Shown piece by piece: positions 1 through 6,082 of a stretch of 6,085 bases of DNA. Where the stretch lies: NCBI GenBank assembly GCA_026388915.1, contig JAPLIW010000688.1, positions 1-6,085 of the forward strand, given 5' to 3'. Made by a program: the position numbers and the translations under genes. Every line of letters begins with the position of its first letter. Position 1 is the stretch's first letter. Below the pieces are notes generated by a model, which saw only the letters and a program-made list of their open reading frames with translations, was not told the DNA's origin and made no database searches. The DNA is from Deltaproteobacteria bacterium. GTDB lineage: Bacteria; Desulfobacterota; SM23-61.

Positions 1-160
1 GGGGGGATTTCAGAGGCGATCCGGCAGAGCGCAATTTCTTGGCAAAATCCGAAACCCCGCATGGAAATCTGGGAAACCGGCGAATCAAGCTCTTCTGGAA
101 TAAGCCCAACATTTAAAAAACTGGCATGATAGAAAGCAAGGCAAATATACAAAAAGATCA

Positions 161-1051
161 CTAGCTGGTACGCTCCAGAATAAACCTGGCGATTTCCCTC
201 AGCGGGTTCGCCCGCCGGTCGAAGGATTTCAGGCGCGCCAGAGCTTCTTCGATGAGACGCCCGGCCTTCCTCCGGGATTCGGGGATTCCATAAAGGGCCG
301 GATAGGTGGCCTTCCCCTTCGAGTGGTCCTTACGGACCGCCTTTCCCAATTTTTTCTCGTCCCCTTCTTCATCCAGAAGGTCATCGATGATCTGGAAAGC
401 CAGCCCCAGTTTCTCTCCGTAGGCCGACAGATTCTTAAAAGATCGTAACCCGGCCCCCCCGATGACCGCTCCCACGGCCACCGAAGCTGCAATCAGCGCG
501 CCCGTCTTGCGGGTATGGATGTATTCCAGGGTTCCGGCATCCACCGGCTGGCCCTGAGTCAGGATATCCACCGTTTGACCGCCGACCATTCCCAGAGATC
601 CGGCCGCCCGGGCCAGAACCCACAGGGCCTGGATTCTTCTCCGGGGCGGAACACCCTTCATCAGGTCCGGCCGGCTGGCCAGAAGGAAGGCTTCCGTCAG
701 CAGGGCGTCTCCGGCCAGGATGGCCACGGCTTCTCCGAAAACCTTGTGGCTGGTGGGCTTGCCCCGGCGCAGGTCGTCGTCGTCCATGGAAGGAAGGTCG
801 TCGTGGATCAGAGAATAGGTGTGGATCAGTTCAAAGGAACAGGCCAGGGGAAGGGCATCGCGGGTCCGCCCCCCCGCCGCTTCCGCAGCCGCCAGGGTCA
901 GGATGGGACGGAGCCGTTTCCCCCCGGCGAAGAGGCTGTAATGCATGGCCTTATGAACTTGAGGGGGAAACTCGTTTTCCGCGGGAATCCATCGTTTCAG
1001 CGCCCCATCAACCAGGCGGCGCCGGCGCAGGAGATAATCTGCCAGGTTCAA
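161..1051 (-). CDS. ispA: Polyprenyl (farnesyl) diphosphate synthase
   Basis: A cytosolic trans-isoprenyl diphosphate synthase that condenses IPP with allylic diphosphates, giving FPP for undecaprenyl phosphate, quinone side chains and related isoprenoids. The 296-aa length is normal for the family. Visible motifs are GGKRLRP (43-49, IPP binding), the first Asp-rich motif DDLPSMD (84-90, with the two-residue insert of bacterial type II enzymes), RRGKP (95-99), a GGQ motif (157-159) and the second Asp-rich motif DDLLD (223-227). Tyr79 and Ser80 just before the first motif match bacterial FPP synthases, so C15 is the likely product; a C20 (GGPP) product cannot be excluded. The start is TTG at 1051-1049, one base after the xseB TGA. 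AAGGGG inside the xseB end serves as ribosome-binding site, so translation is probably coupled. No ATG lies upstream of the conserved core. It is the last gene of the run seen here. Confidence 0.95.
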   Translation of the reverse strand: MNLADYLLRRRRLVDGALKRWIPAENEFPPQVHKAMHYSLFAGGKRLRPILTLAAAEAAGGRTRDALPLACSFELIHTYSLIHDDLPSMDDDDLRRGKPTSHKVFGEAVAILAGDALLTEAFLLASRPDLMKGVPPRRRIQALWVLARAAGSLGMVGGQTVDILTQGQPVDAGTLEYIHTRKTGALIAASVAVGAVIGGAGLRSFKNLSAYGEKLGLAFQIIDDLLDEEGDEKKLGKAVRKDHSKGKATYPALYGIPESRRKAGRLIEEALARLKSFDRRANPLREIARFILERTS

Positions 1052-1052
1052 A

Positions 1053-1289
1053 TCAATCCCCTTCTTCCGCTAATGAGAAGGGTTTGGGAACCAGACGTCC
1101 GTCGCTGTCTTTCAGGAGGATTTCCACCTTCTTCTCCGCCTCATCCAGCTTCTTGGAACAGAGGCGGGACAGGCGCACCCCCTCTTCGAAGGCTTTCAGG
1201 GACTCTTCCAGGCTCAGGTTCCCGTCTTCCAGCTTTTTGACGATGGACTCCAGTTTTTGGAAGGCGTCTTCGAACTTCTGCTCGGCCAC
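1053..1289 (-). CDS. xseB: Exodeoxyribonuclease VII small subunit
   Basis: The small subunit of exonuclease VII, which binds the XseA C-terminal helices in several copies. The complex degrades single-stranded DNA to oligonucleotides in the cytosol. The 78-aa product is almost all family core: KFEDAFQKLESIVKKLEDG (5-23), the family hallmark LSLEESLKAFEEGV (26-39), then a charged helix rich in Lys and Glu to about residue 60. E. coli XseB is about 80 aa. I chose the GTG at 1289-1287 because a G-rich Shine-Dalgarno (TAGGGGGG, 1293-1300) lies just before it and the family homology begins right after. An in-frame ATG at 1349 would add 20 residues translated from a heptameric repeat (FRIPHSEFRI), which is an annotation artefact. 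A consensus promoter lies about 120 bp upstream. The gap to xseA is unusually long. Confidence 0.93.
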   Translation of the reverse strand: MAEQKFEDAFQKLESIVKKLEDGNLSLEESLKAFEEGVRLSRLCSKKLDEAEKKVEILLKDSDGRLVPKPFSLAEEGD

Positions 1290-1305
1290 AAACCCCCCTA
1301 GCCAA

Positions 1306-1404
1306 ATGCGGAATTCGGAATGCGGAATGCGGAATAAAGGACCATCCAAATTTGGAATGCCGAGGAAAAGGGTTGTTTTTCATTCCGCATTCCACATTCC
1401 GCAT
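1306..1404. repeat. Heptameric repeats (ATGCGGA) with inverted partner
   Basis: Four units of a 7-mer (ATGCGGA, one variant ATTCGGA) occupy 1306-1333, and three inverted units (TCCGCAT, one variant TCCACAT) occupy 1384-1404. The segment 1320-1335 pairs with 1382-1397 with 15 of 16 identities; the single difference gives a G-U pair if transcribed from the minus strand. The predicted xseB transcript begins inside the right arm, so this stem-loop would lie at the very 5' end of the mRNA. Confidence 0.85.
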
Positions 1405-1408
1405 TTTT

Positions 1409-1436
1409 ATTATACTCCCTTCGACCCCAGCGTCAA
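1409..1436 (-). promoter_or_regulatory. Consensus sigma70 promoter for xseB-ispA
   Basis: Reading the minus strand, TTGACG (1436-1431) is followed by a 16-bp spacer and a perfect TATAAT (1414-1409). This is 11 of 12 bases of the sigma70 consensus. Transcription would start near 1402, giving a leader of about 110 nt before the xseB GTG. It would let xseB and ispA be expressed independently of xseA. The assignment rests on sequence match and position only. Confidence 0.72.
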
Positions 1437-1486
1437 GGACGGCTGCGGGCTTGCCCCTCTTACAATTTAGATATGCCTCTTCTTGT

Positions 1487-1677
1487 GGCCCGGGGGCAAG
1501 GCCGTGGTTTGAAGGCAGGATCGGCGGGTGTCGAAGATCCGATGAAAGGTCGCTTCCCTTCCGCAGAGGGAGGCGGTAAAGGCAGGGCCATCTGCGCACC
1601 ACCGGGCCGATTCCGCCCGGACCGATGAAAGAATCCGTGCCTCATCATGCCGAGAACCACGGCCTTGCCCCCGGGCC
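1487..1677. repeat. 191-bp element with perfect 23-bp inverted ends (structured RNA or MITE-like)
   Basis: The ends, 1487-1509 and 1655-1677, are perfect reverse complements over 23 bp and very GC-rich. Inside are three further hairpins: 1518-1522 with 1536-1540; 1553-1559 with 1567-1573 (7-nt loop); and 1602-1607 with 1615-1620 (7-nt loop). A 10-nt direct repeat (CCGATGAAAG) sits at 1539-1548 and 1622-1631. As a minus-strand RNA an alternative rod-like fold also exists, including CGCAGA pairing with TCTGCG. A weak promoter (TTGTCC, 17 bp, GATAAA at 1731-1703) on the minus strand would start transcription about 20 nt upstream. No U-run follows either end. It does not match an RNA family I can name with confidence, and small ORFs across it look non-coding. 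Confidence 0.65.
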
Positions 1678-1693
1678 GGGCACGGCCTCCAGG

Positions 1694-3088
1694 CTATCGA
1701 CATTTATCTGATTCCTTGAAAGTGTGGACAAATAGCTGCGGGTCTTCTTCTGCCCCGGACATCTTTTCCACCCGGGCCACAAACTCCCCCCGGTGGACTT
1801 TGACGTTCACGCGATCGTCGACCCTCAAGCGGGAAGCGTCGCGGATGATTTCCCGGGAAGGCAGGACCCGGGCAATTCCGTACCCTCTCTCCAGGACGGC
1901 CAGCGGGCTCAGGCTCTGGAGTCTTCCGGCCGCGACCTCCACCCGCTGCCGGTAAAAGCGCATACTGGAGCGGCCGGCGACCGCCAGGCGCCGGTGGATC
2001 TGGCTGAGACGGTGGGAATAATCCGTCACCCGTTTCCCCGGGTGGAGAAGGGTGAGGCCTTCGACTTTCATCCGGAACCGGTCAATTCTTCGTCCCAGGC
2101 TCTGCTGAATAGAGGTTGCCAGGCGGGAGGAAAGGTCATCCAGATGCAGCCGCTGGTCGGAGACCCGTTTCCGCGGATCCGTCAGACGATAGACCAGGGA
2201 GGACAGGCGTTCCTTCCTGGACTCCAGGTTCATCCGAACCGTCTGGCTCAGGCGCCGAACCAGGCTTTCCAGGGTTTGCACCAACTCCACTTTGTTGCGC
2301 ACCACCAGCTCGGCGGCGGCGGACGGAGTGGGGGCGCGCAGGTCGGCCACGAAGTCGGCGATGGTGAAATCAATCTCATGGCCCACCGCCGAAACAACCG
2401 GCACCGGAGACCGATGGATCGCCCGGGCCACCGGTTCTTCGTTGAAAGCCCAGAGGTCTTCCAGGGAGCCGCCCCCCCGGCCTACAATCATGACGTCGAG
2501 TCCGGGCCACTGGCCGAGTTCGTCGATGGCCCGGGCGATTTCCTGGGCCGCTCCGGCTCCCTGGACCCTCACCGGATAGAGAAGGATATGAACGTTGGCA
2601 AACCGCCGGTCGATGATCTGGAGAATGTCCCGTATGGCCGCCCCGGTGGGAGAAGTGACGATGCCGATTTTCTGGGGAAGGGGGGGCAGAGGCTTTTTGC
2701 GGGCCGGGTCGAAGAGGCCTTCCCGGGAGAGCTTTTCTTTGAGCTGCTCGAAGGCCAGCTGGAGGGCTCCCAGGCCCTTGGGTTCCAGATAATCGAGGAC
2801 GATCTGGTATTCTCCCCTGGGCTCGTAAACGGTCAGCCTCCCGTACCCTACCACCTGGAGGCCGTCTTCCGGCTGGAATTTCAGGAGCCGGTTCTGCATC
2901 CGGAACATGACCGCCCGGATCTGGGCGGACTCGTCCTTCAGGGTGAAGTAGAGATGCCCCGACCCGGGGAGGCGGAGATTGGAAACCTCCCCCTCCACCC
3001 AGAGGTGCTCAAAGTTCCTCTCCAGGAGGGTTTTGATCTCCGCGGTTAATTGGGAGACGGTTAAGATCGGACGGGAAGATATAGACAT
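1694..3088 (-). CDS. xseA: Exodeoxyribonuclease VII large subunit
   Basis: The catalytic subunit of exonuclease VII, a cytosolic, metal-independent nuclease that cuts single-stranded DNA from both ends in repair and recombination. At 464 aa it is close to E. coli XseA (456). It has an N-terminal OB fold (about 7-103, with VEGEVSN and GHLYFTLKD), then the catalytic domain (about 125-260), then a long basic helical region (about 262-395) that binds XseB, ending in SPLAVLERGYGIA (393-406). Residues matching the E. coli active site are Asp154 (in SPTGAAIRD), Arg204 (in GRGGGSLEDLW), and His237 and Asp240 (in AVGHEID). All are present, so the enzyme should be active. The ATG at 3088 fits family N termini (RPILTVSQL), but no Shine-Dalgarno precedes it: a heptameric repeat array starts 2 bases upstream. 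The gene follows the lipid kinase after 130 bp. Confidence 0.96.
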   Translation of the reverse strand: MSISSRPILTVSQLTAEIKTLLERNFEHLWVEGEVSNLRLPGSGHLYFTLKDESAQIRAVMFRMQNRLLKFQPEDGLQVVGYGRLTVYEPRGEYQIVLDYLEPKGLGALQLAFEQLKEKLSREGLFDPARKKPLPPLPQKIGIVTSPTGAAIRDILQIIDRRFANVHILLYPVRVQGAGAAQEIARAIDELGQWPGLDVMIVGRGGGSLEDLWAFNEEPVARAIHRSPVPVVSAVGHEIDFTIADFVADLRAPTPSAAAELVVRNKVELVQTLESLVRRLSQTVRMNLESRKERLSSLVYRLTDPRKRVSDQRLHLDDLSSRLATSIQQSLGRRIDRFRMKVEGLTLLHPGKRVTDYSHRLSQIHRRLAVAGRSSMRFYRQRVEVAAGRLQSLSPLAVLERGYGIARVLPSREIIRDASRLRVDDRVNVKVHRGEFVARVEKMSGAEEDPQLFVHTFKESDKCR

Positions 3089-3090
3089 AG

Positions 3091-3215
3091 GATTCAGGAA
3101 TCAGGATACAGGAATCAGTAGTCAGGATACAGGATTCAGGAATCAGGATTCAGGATACAGGAATCAGGGGGAAATCCTCTTTTCTTAGCTCCTGATTCCT
3201 GAATCCTGTATCCTG
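3091..3215. repeat. Heptameric array (GAWWCAG) with inverted partner
   Basis: Eleven contiguous 7-mers, mainly GATTCAG, GAATCAG and GATACAG, fill 3091-3167. After a 24-bp gap, inverted units (CTGATTC, CTGAATC, CTGTATC, CTG) fill 3192-3215. The stretch 3123-3148 is a perfect 26-bp reverse complement of 3190-3215. No T-run follows on either strand, so it is not a standard intrinsic terminator. The array fills nearly the whole kinase-xseA gap and ends 2 bp before the xseA ATG. Confidence 0.9.
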
Positions 3216-3218
3216 CTG

Positions 3219-4112
3219 TTAAGGTACCAGAACTCTCAGGGCCTGGGGAAGAAGGCGAAGGGTGAACGGGGTTTTACAGATGTACTCTCCATCCCCGTAA
3301 AAGTCCATGGGCACGGAAGTCTCCGCCTGGACCGTGGTGGCCCGGTAATATTTAACTTCGGGCATCTCGAGGTGTTCGCCCGTGAAAACGGTGGGGAAGA
3401 GCCGGTAGAGTCGGAACGTCTTCACCGGGTCGATCCAGCACACGTCAAGTAGCCCGTCATCGGGTTCGGCCAGGGGGGTGATCTGCATTCCCTTGCCGTA
3501 GCTCTTGATGTTGCCGAAGGCCACCATGAGGGCCTTCCCCTGAATCCGCTCGTCATCCAGCTGAAGAGTGATCTCTTTCGGCTGATAGGTGAGCGTCTTC
3601 CACAATACCGGCAGGACGTAGGCCGCCCGGCCTCCCACAAAGCGGCTGATCCGGTTGGAGATGGCGTTTACTTCGGAGTCAAAACCGATTCCCCCGACCC
3701 CGCCCATGTACTCCCCGTTGTTCACCTGAATCACATCAAGCTTGCGGACTTTCCCCTTCAGGAGGAGGTCGCAGGCAAAATCAAGATCCTCCGGAATGCC
3801 CAGGTTGGCCGGAAAGTCGTTTCCCGTGCCCATGGGGATGAGCCCCAGAATGAAACGACTGCCCGCCATGGCCTGGAGAGCCCGGTGATGCGTGCCGTCG
3901 CCCCCGCAGGAGACGACATAATTGTACCCCTCCCCCAGGGCCTGGCGGCACAGGTGGGTGAAATGGTCGGGGCTTTCCGCGAACTGGAGATGAAAGGACA
4001 CCTTCCGGTCCAGAAGCTTCTGCCGCAAAAGGGGGAAAAGCTTCCGGCCCTTGCCGCCTCCGGCTTTGGGGTTCACGACGATTTTGATCTTCCTGGCGAT
4101 CTCTTCCAGCAA
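3219..4112 (-). CDS. YegS/DagK-family lipid kinase
   Basis: A soluble or membrane-associated lipid kinase with a diacylglycerol kinase catalytic domain, predicted to transfer phosphate from ATP to a diacylglycerol-like or other lipid hydroxyl. The 297-aa product shows the usual series: NPKAGGGKG (14-22, nucleotide loop), CGGDGT (69-74), PMGTGNDF (93-100), GIGFDSEV (141-148), ITPLAEPDDGLLDV (211-224) and DGE (274-276). The residues after GGDGT are His-His-Arg, whereas the family normally has Asn-Glu or His-Glu; this departure could affect catalysis. The start is TTG at 4112-4110 with AGGAAAGGGAG (4117-4127) as ribosome-binding site. A candidate promoter lies upstream. It is probably first in the run leading to xseA, with 130 bp of repeats between. 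The exact lipid substrate cannot be told from sequence, so I give no symbol. Confidence 0.9.
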   Translation of the reverse strand: MLEEIARKIKIVVNPKAGGGKGRKLFPLLRQKLLDRKVSFHLQFAESPDHFTHLCRQALGEGYNYVVSCGGDGTHHRALQAMAGSRFILGLIPMGTGNDFPANLGIPEDLDFACDLLLKGKVRKLDVIQVNNGEYMGGVGGIGFDSEVNAISNRISRFVGGRAAYVLPVLWKTLTYQPKEITLQLDDERIQGKALMVAFGNIKSYGKGMQITPLAEPDDGLLDVCWIDPVKTFRLYRLFPTVFTGEHLEMPEVKYYRATTVQAETSVPMDFYGDGEYICKTPFTLRLLPQALRVLVP

Positions 4113-4172
4113 AGAACTCCCTTTCCTGTGCCGACGGAAATTCCAGCTCCCGGCCCTTCATTTTCCTATCAA

Positions 4173-4201
4173 ATTATTGTCTCTTTGACAAGGCTTTTTA
4201 A
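4173..4201 (-). promoter_or_regulatory. Candidate promoter of the lipid kinase gene
   Basis: On the minus strand TTAAAA (4201-4196) and AATAAT (4178-4173) are separated by 17 bp. The -10 matches 5 of 6 and the -35 matches 4 of 6 consensus positions. Start would be near 4166, about 53 nt before the TTG. The same stretch holds a short dyad, TTGTC-N5-GACAA (4177-4191), which could be an operator. On the plus strand a TTGACA (4185-4190) is present, but no fitting -10 follows at 16-18 bp, so a promoter for the binding-protein gene is not supported. Confidence 0.4.
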
Positions 4202-4237
4202 CTTGAAAAAGGGTTGGGGGTAAGGTACGGTGCGGTC

Positions 4238-5890
4238 ATGATGTCCAGAGTCGATCTGCCCGTTTTTCTTTTCTTGGTATCCCTCTCCCTAGGCTGCGGT
4301 CCGGGCAAAGAGGAAGGTCCTTCGCCGGAAAAAGGGCAGGGCCCCGCGGAAAAGGCTCAGCCTGCCTACGGGGATCTCTTGATTCAAGGGTCCATCGGGG
4401 ATGCCAGCAACCTCATTCCCATGATGGCCTCGGACAGCGCTTCCCACGGGATCGCCTCGTTGATCTTCAACGGGCTGGTGAAATACGACAAGGACCTGAA
4501 TCTGGTGGGGGACCTGGCCGAGTCCTGGGAAGTCTCCCCGGACGGACTGACCATCACCTTTAAACTCCGCCGGGGGGTGAAGTGGCAGGACGGGAAGGAC
4601 TTCACCGCCGAAGATGTCATGTTCGGGTTCCGGACCATCATCCATCCCAACACCCGCACGGCCTATTCCGGCGATTACCGCGAAGTCAAGGAGGCCAGGG
4701 TTCTCGACCGCCACACCTTTCAGGTCACCTATAAACGAGCTTTCGCCCCGGGGCTGTCCAGCTGGGGTTCCCTGGTCGTTCTGCCCAGACACCTTCTGGA
4801 AGGACAGGACATCAACACCACCCCTTTCAGCCGGAAGCCCGTGGGCACCGGGCCCTACAGGTTCAAGGAATGGAGGACGGGCGAAAAGATCGTCCTGGAG
4901 GCCAACCCCGATTACTTTGAGGGACGTCCCTACATCGACGGGTTTGTGTACCGCATCATCCCCGATCCGGCCACCATGTTTCTGGAGATGAAGGCCGGAG
5001 GGATCGATTTCATGGGCCTCACGCCCCTGCAGTACATGCGCCAGACGGACACCCGCAAGATGCGCCAGGACTTCCGCAAATACCAATACCTCTCCTTCGG
5101 GTATACCTACCTGGGTTACAACCTCAAGGACTGGAAATTCCAGGACGCCCGGGTCCGCCAGGCCATTACCCATGCCATCGATAAAAAGGAGATCATCGGC
5201 GGGGTCCTCCTGGGCCTGGGGCTCACCGCCACCGGTCCCTACAAGCCCGATACTTCCTGGTACAACCCGAAGGTAAAGCAATTTCCGTATGATGTGGAGA
5301 AGGCCAAAGCACTCCTGGCTGCGGCCGGCTGGAAGAGCTCGGGAAAAGAGGGGATTCTGGAGAGAGAGGGAAGACCCTTCGAAATCAGCATACTGACCAA
5401 CCAGGGCAACGAGTCCCGGGCCCGGTGTGCGGAGATCATCCAACGGCGGCTGGCCGGCGTGGGGATCAAGGTGAAGATCCGGACGGTGGAATGGGCGGCC
5501 TTTATCAACGACTTCATCGACAAGAAGAATTTCGAAGCGGTCATCCTGGGGTGGTCCCTGGGGCAGGACCCGGACCTCTACGACATCTGGCACTCCAGCA
5601 AAGTGGGCACCAAGGAGCTGAATTTTATATCCTACAAAAATCAGGAGGTGGATTCCCTGCTGGAGAAGGGCAGATACACCTTTGATACGAAAGTCCGCAA
5701 GGCCTGCTATGACCGGATCCAGGAAATTCTGGCGGAAGAGCAGCCCTATACCTTCCTTTTCGTTCCCTATGCCCTGCCCGTCATCCATGCCCGGTTCCAT
5801 GGCGTGGAGCCGGCCCCCGCGGGGATTTCCCATAATATGGACAAGTGGTTTGTTCCCCAAGAGCAGCAGAAGTACGTGCTCAAGCCGTAA
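4238..5890 (+). CDS. ABC transporter solute-binding lipoprotein, family 5 (OppA/DppA-like)
   Basis: An extracytoplasmic receptor of a peptide- or nickel-type ABC importer (SBP_bac_5 family). The 550-aa product starts with a short hydrophobic signal (about 7-18) and a lipobox-like LSLGC, so Cys20 is the likely lipidated residue. Ser at the -3 position is not ideal. A Gly/Pro/Glu/Lys-rich tether runs to about residue 43. The family signature, LAESWEVSPDG through KWQDGKDFTAEDV, spans about 93-127. Other typical blocks are PVGTGPYRFKEW (201-212), QDARVRQAITHAIDK (302-316) and GWSLGQDPDLY (438-448). The length is normal and no frame break is seen. I prefer the ATG at 4238 (or 4241) with TAAGG upstream at 4221-4225; an in-frame TTG at 4214 would add eight residues ahead of the signal. 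No permease or ATPase gene follows within 195 bp, and the ligand cannot be assigned. Confidence 0.93.
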   Translation: MMSRVDLPVFLFLVSLSLGCGPGKEEGPSPEKGQGPAEKAQPAYGDLLIQGSIGDASNLIPMMASDSASHGIASLIFNGLVKYDKDLNLVGDLAESWEVSPDGLTITFKLRRGVKWQDGKDFTAEDVMFGFRTIIHPNTRTAYSGDYREVKEARVLDRHTFQVTYKRAFAPGLSSWGSLVVLPRHLLEGQDINTTPFSRKPVGTGPYRFKEWRTGEKIVLEANPDYFEGRPYIDGFVYRIIPDPATMFLEMKAGGIDFMGLTPLQYMRQTDTRKMRQDFRKYQYLSFGYTYLGYNLKDWKFQDARVRQAITHAIDKKEIIGGVLLGLGLTATGPYKPDTSWYNPKVKQFPYDVEKAKALLAAAGWKSSGKEGILEREGRPFEISILTNQGNESRARCAEIIQRRLAGVGIKVKIRTVEWAAFINDFIDKKNFEAVILGWSLGQDPDLYDIWHSSKVGTKELNFISYKNQEVDSLLEKGRYTFDTKVRKACYDRIQEILAEEQPYTFLFVPYALPVIHARFHGVEPAPAGISHNMDKWFVPQEQQKYVLKP

Positions 5891-5894
5891 AGAA

Positions 5895-5950
5895 GCGGGG
5901 AGCGGGGAGCAGAGGGCAAGAAACAATGGGCATTGATCAATTAACAATGA
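5895..5950. repeat. Degenerate heptad array downstream of the binding-protein gene
   Basis: Starting 4 bp after the stop codon, the sequence can be cut into eight 7-mers in one phase: GCGGGGA twice, GCAGAGG, GCAAGAA, ACAATGG, GCATTGA, TCAATTA, ACAATGA. The first part is G-rich and the second AT-rich. The unit identity is clear for the first three, while the later ones share mainly a CAAT/CATT core. It abuts the MITE-like element that starts at 5948. Confidence 0.6.
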
Positions 5951-6082
5951 TGATCTCGTAAAAAGTCTCTTGGAGCGTCACCCCGGCGAAAGCCGGGGTC
6001 CAGAGCATCTTGAAATAACTGGATTCCGGCTTTCGCCGGAATGACGAATTCTATGGAATTGCGACTTTTTACGAGTTCATCA
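5948..6082. mobile_element. MITE-like element with two REP-type hairpins
   Basis: Terminal inverted repeats at 5948-5967 and 6063-6082 match at 19 of 20 positions (core CTCGTAAAAAGTC). Inside lie two 28-bp copies of a REP-like palindrome facing each other, 5976-6003 and 6019-6046, each a stem closing on GAAA (or TTTC when read inverted). The copies differ at four positions, two on each side of the stem, and the changes keep every pair (CC/GG versus TT/AA). There is no ORF, so if mobile it would rely on a transposase elsewhere. Target duplication cannot be judged because only 3 bp of right flank are present. Confidence 0.75.

Noticed and set aside
1..112. Minus-strand reading frame open to the window edge (ATG at 112-110, 37 codons)
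   Set aside because: No ribosome-binding site and no similarity I recognise; an open frame of this size is expected by chance.
140..180. Possible terminator after ispA (CTGG-N6-CCAG stem then TTTTT)
   Set aside because: The stem has only 4 bp and lies about 9 nt from the T-run, too weak to call.
515..1240. Plus-strand ORF of 241 codons over ispA and xseB
   Set aside because: Antisense to two clear genes and low-complexity in composition.
1290..1349. N-terminal extension of xseB to an ATG at 1349
   Set aside because: The extra 20 residues are mostly translated heptamer repeats; the GTG at 1289 has a good ribosome-binding site and fits the family start.
1460..1703. Small minus-strand ORFs of 66 and 78 codons across the 191-bp element
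   Set aside because: Composition is that of translated GC-rich palindromes, no family is recognised, and neither has a convincing ribosome-binding site.
1793..3049. Plus-strand ORF of 418 codons opposite xseA
   Set aside because: Shadow of xseA caused by high GC at third positions; no motif is seen.
3091..3215. CRISPR array
   Set aside because: The units are contiguous 7-mers with no spacers, and there are no cas genes.
4289..5947. Minus-strand ORF of 552 codons opposite the binding-protein gene
   Set aside because: It is an antisense shadow of a well-supported family 5 binding protein; its product is rich in Gly, Pro, His and Asp with no recognisable domain.
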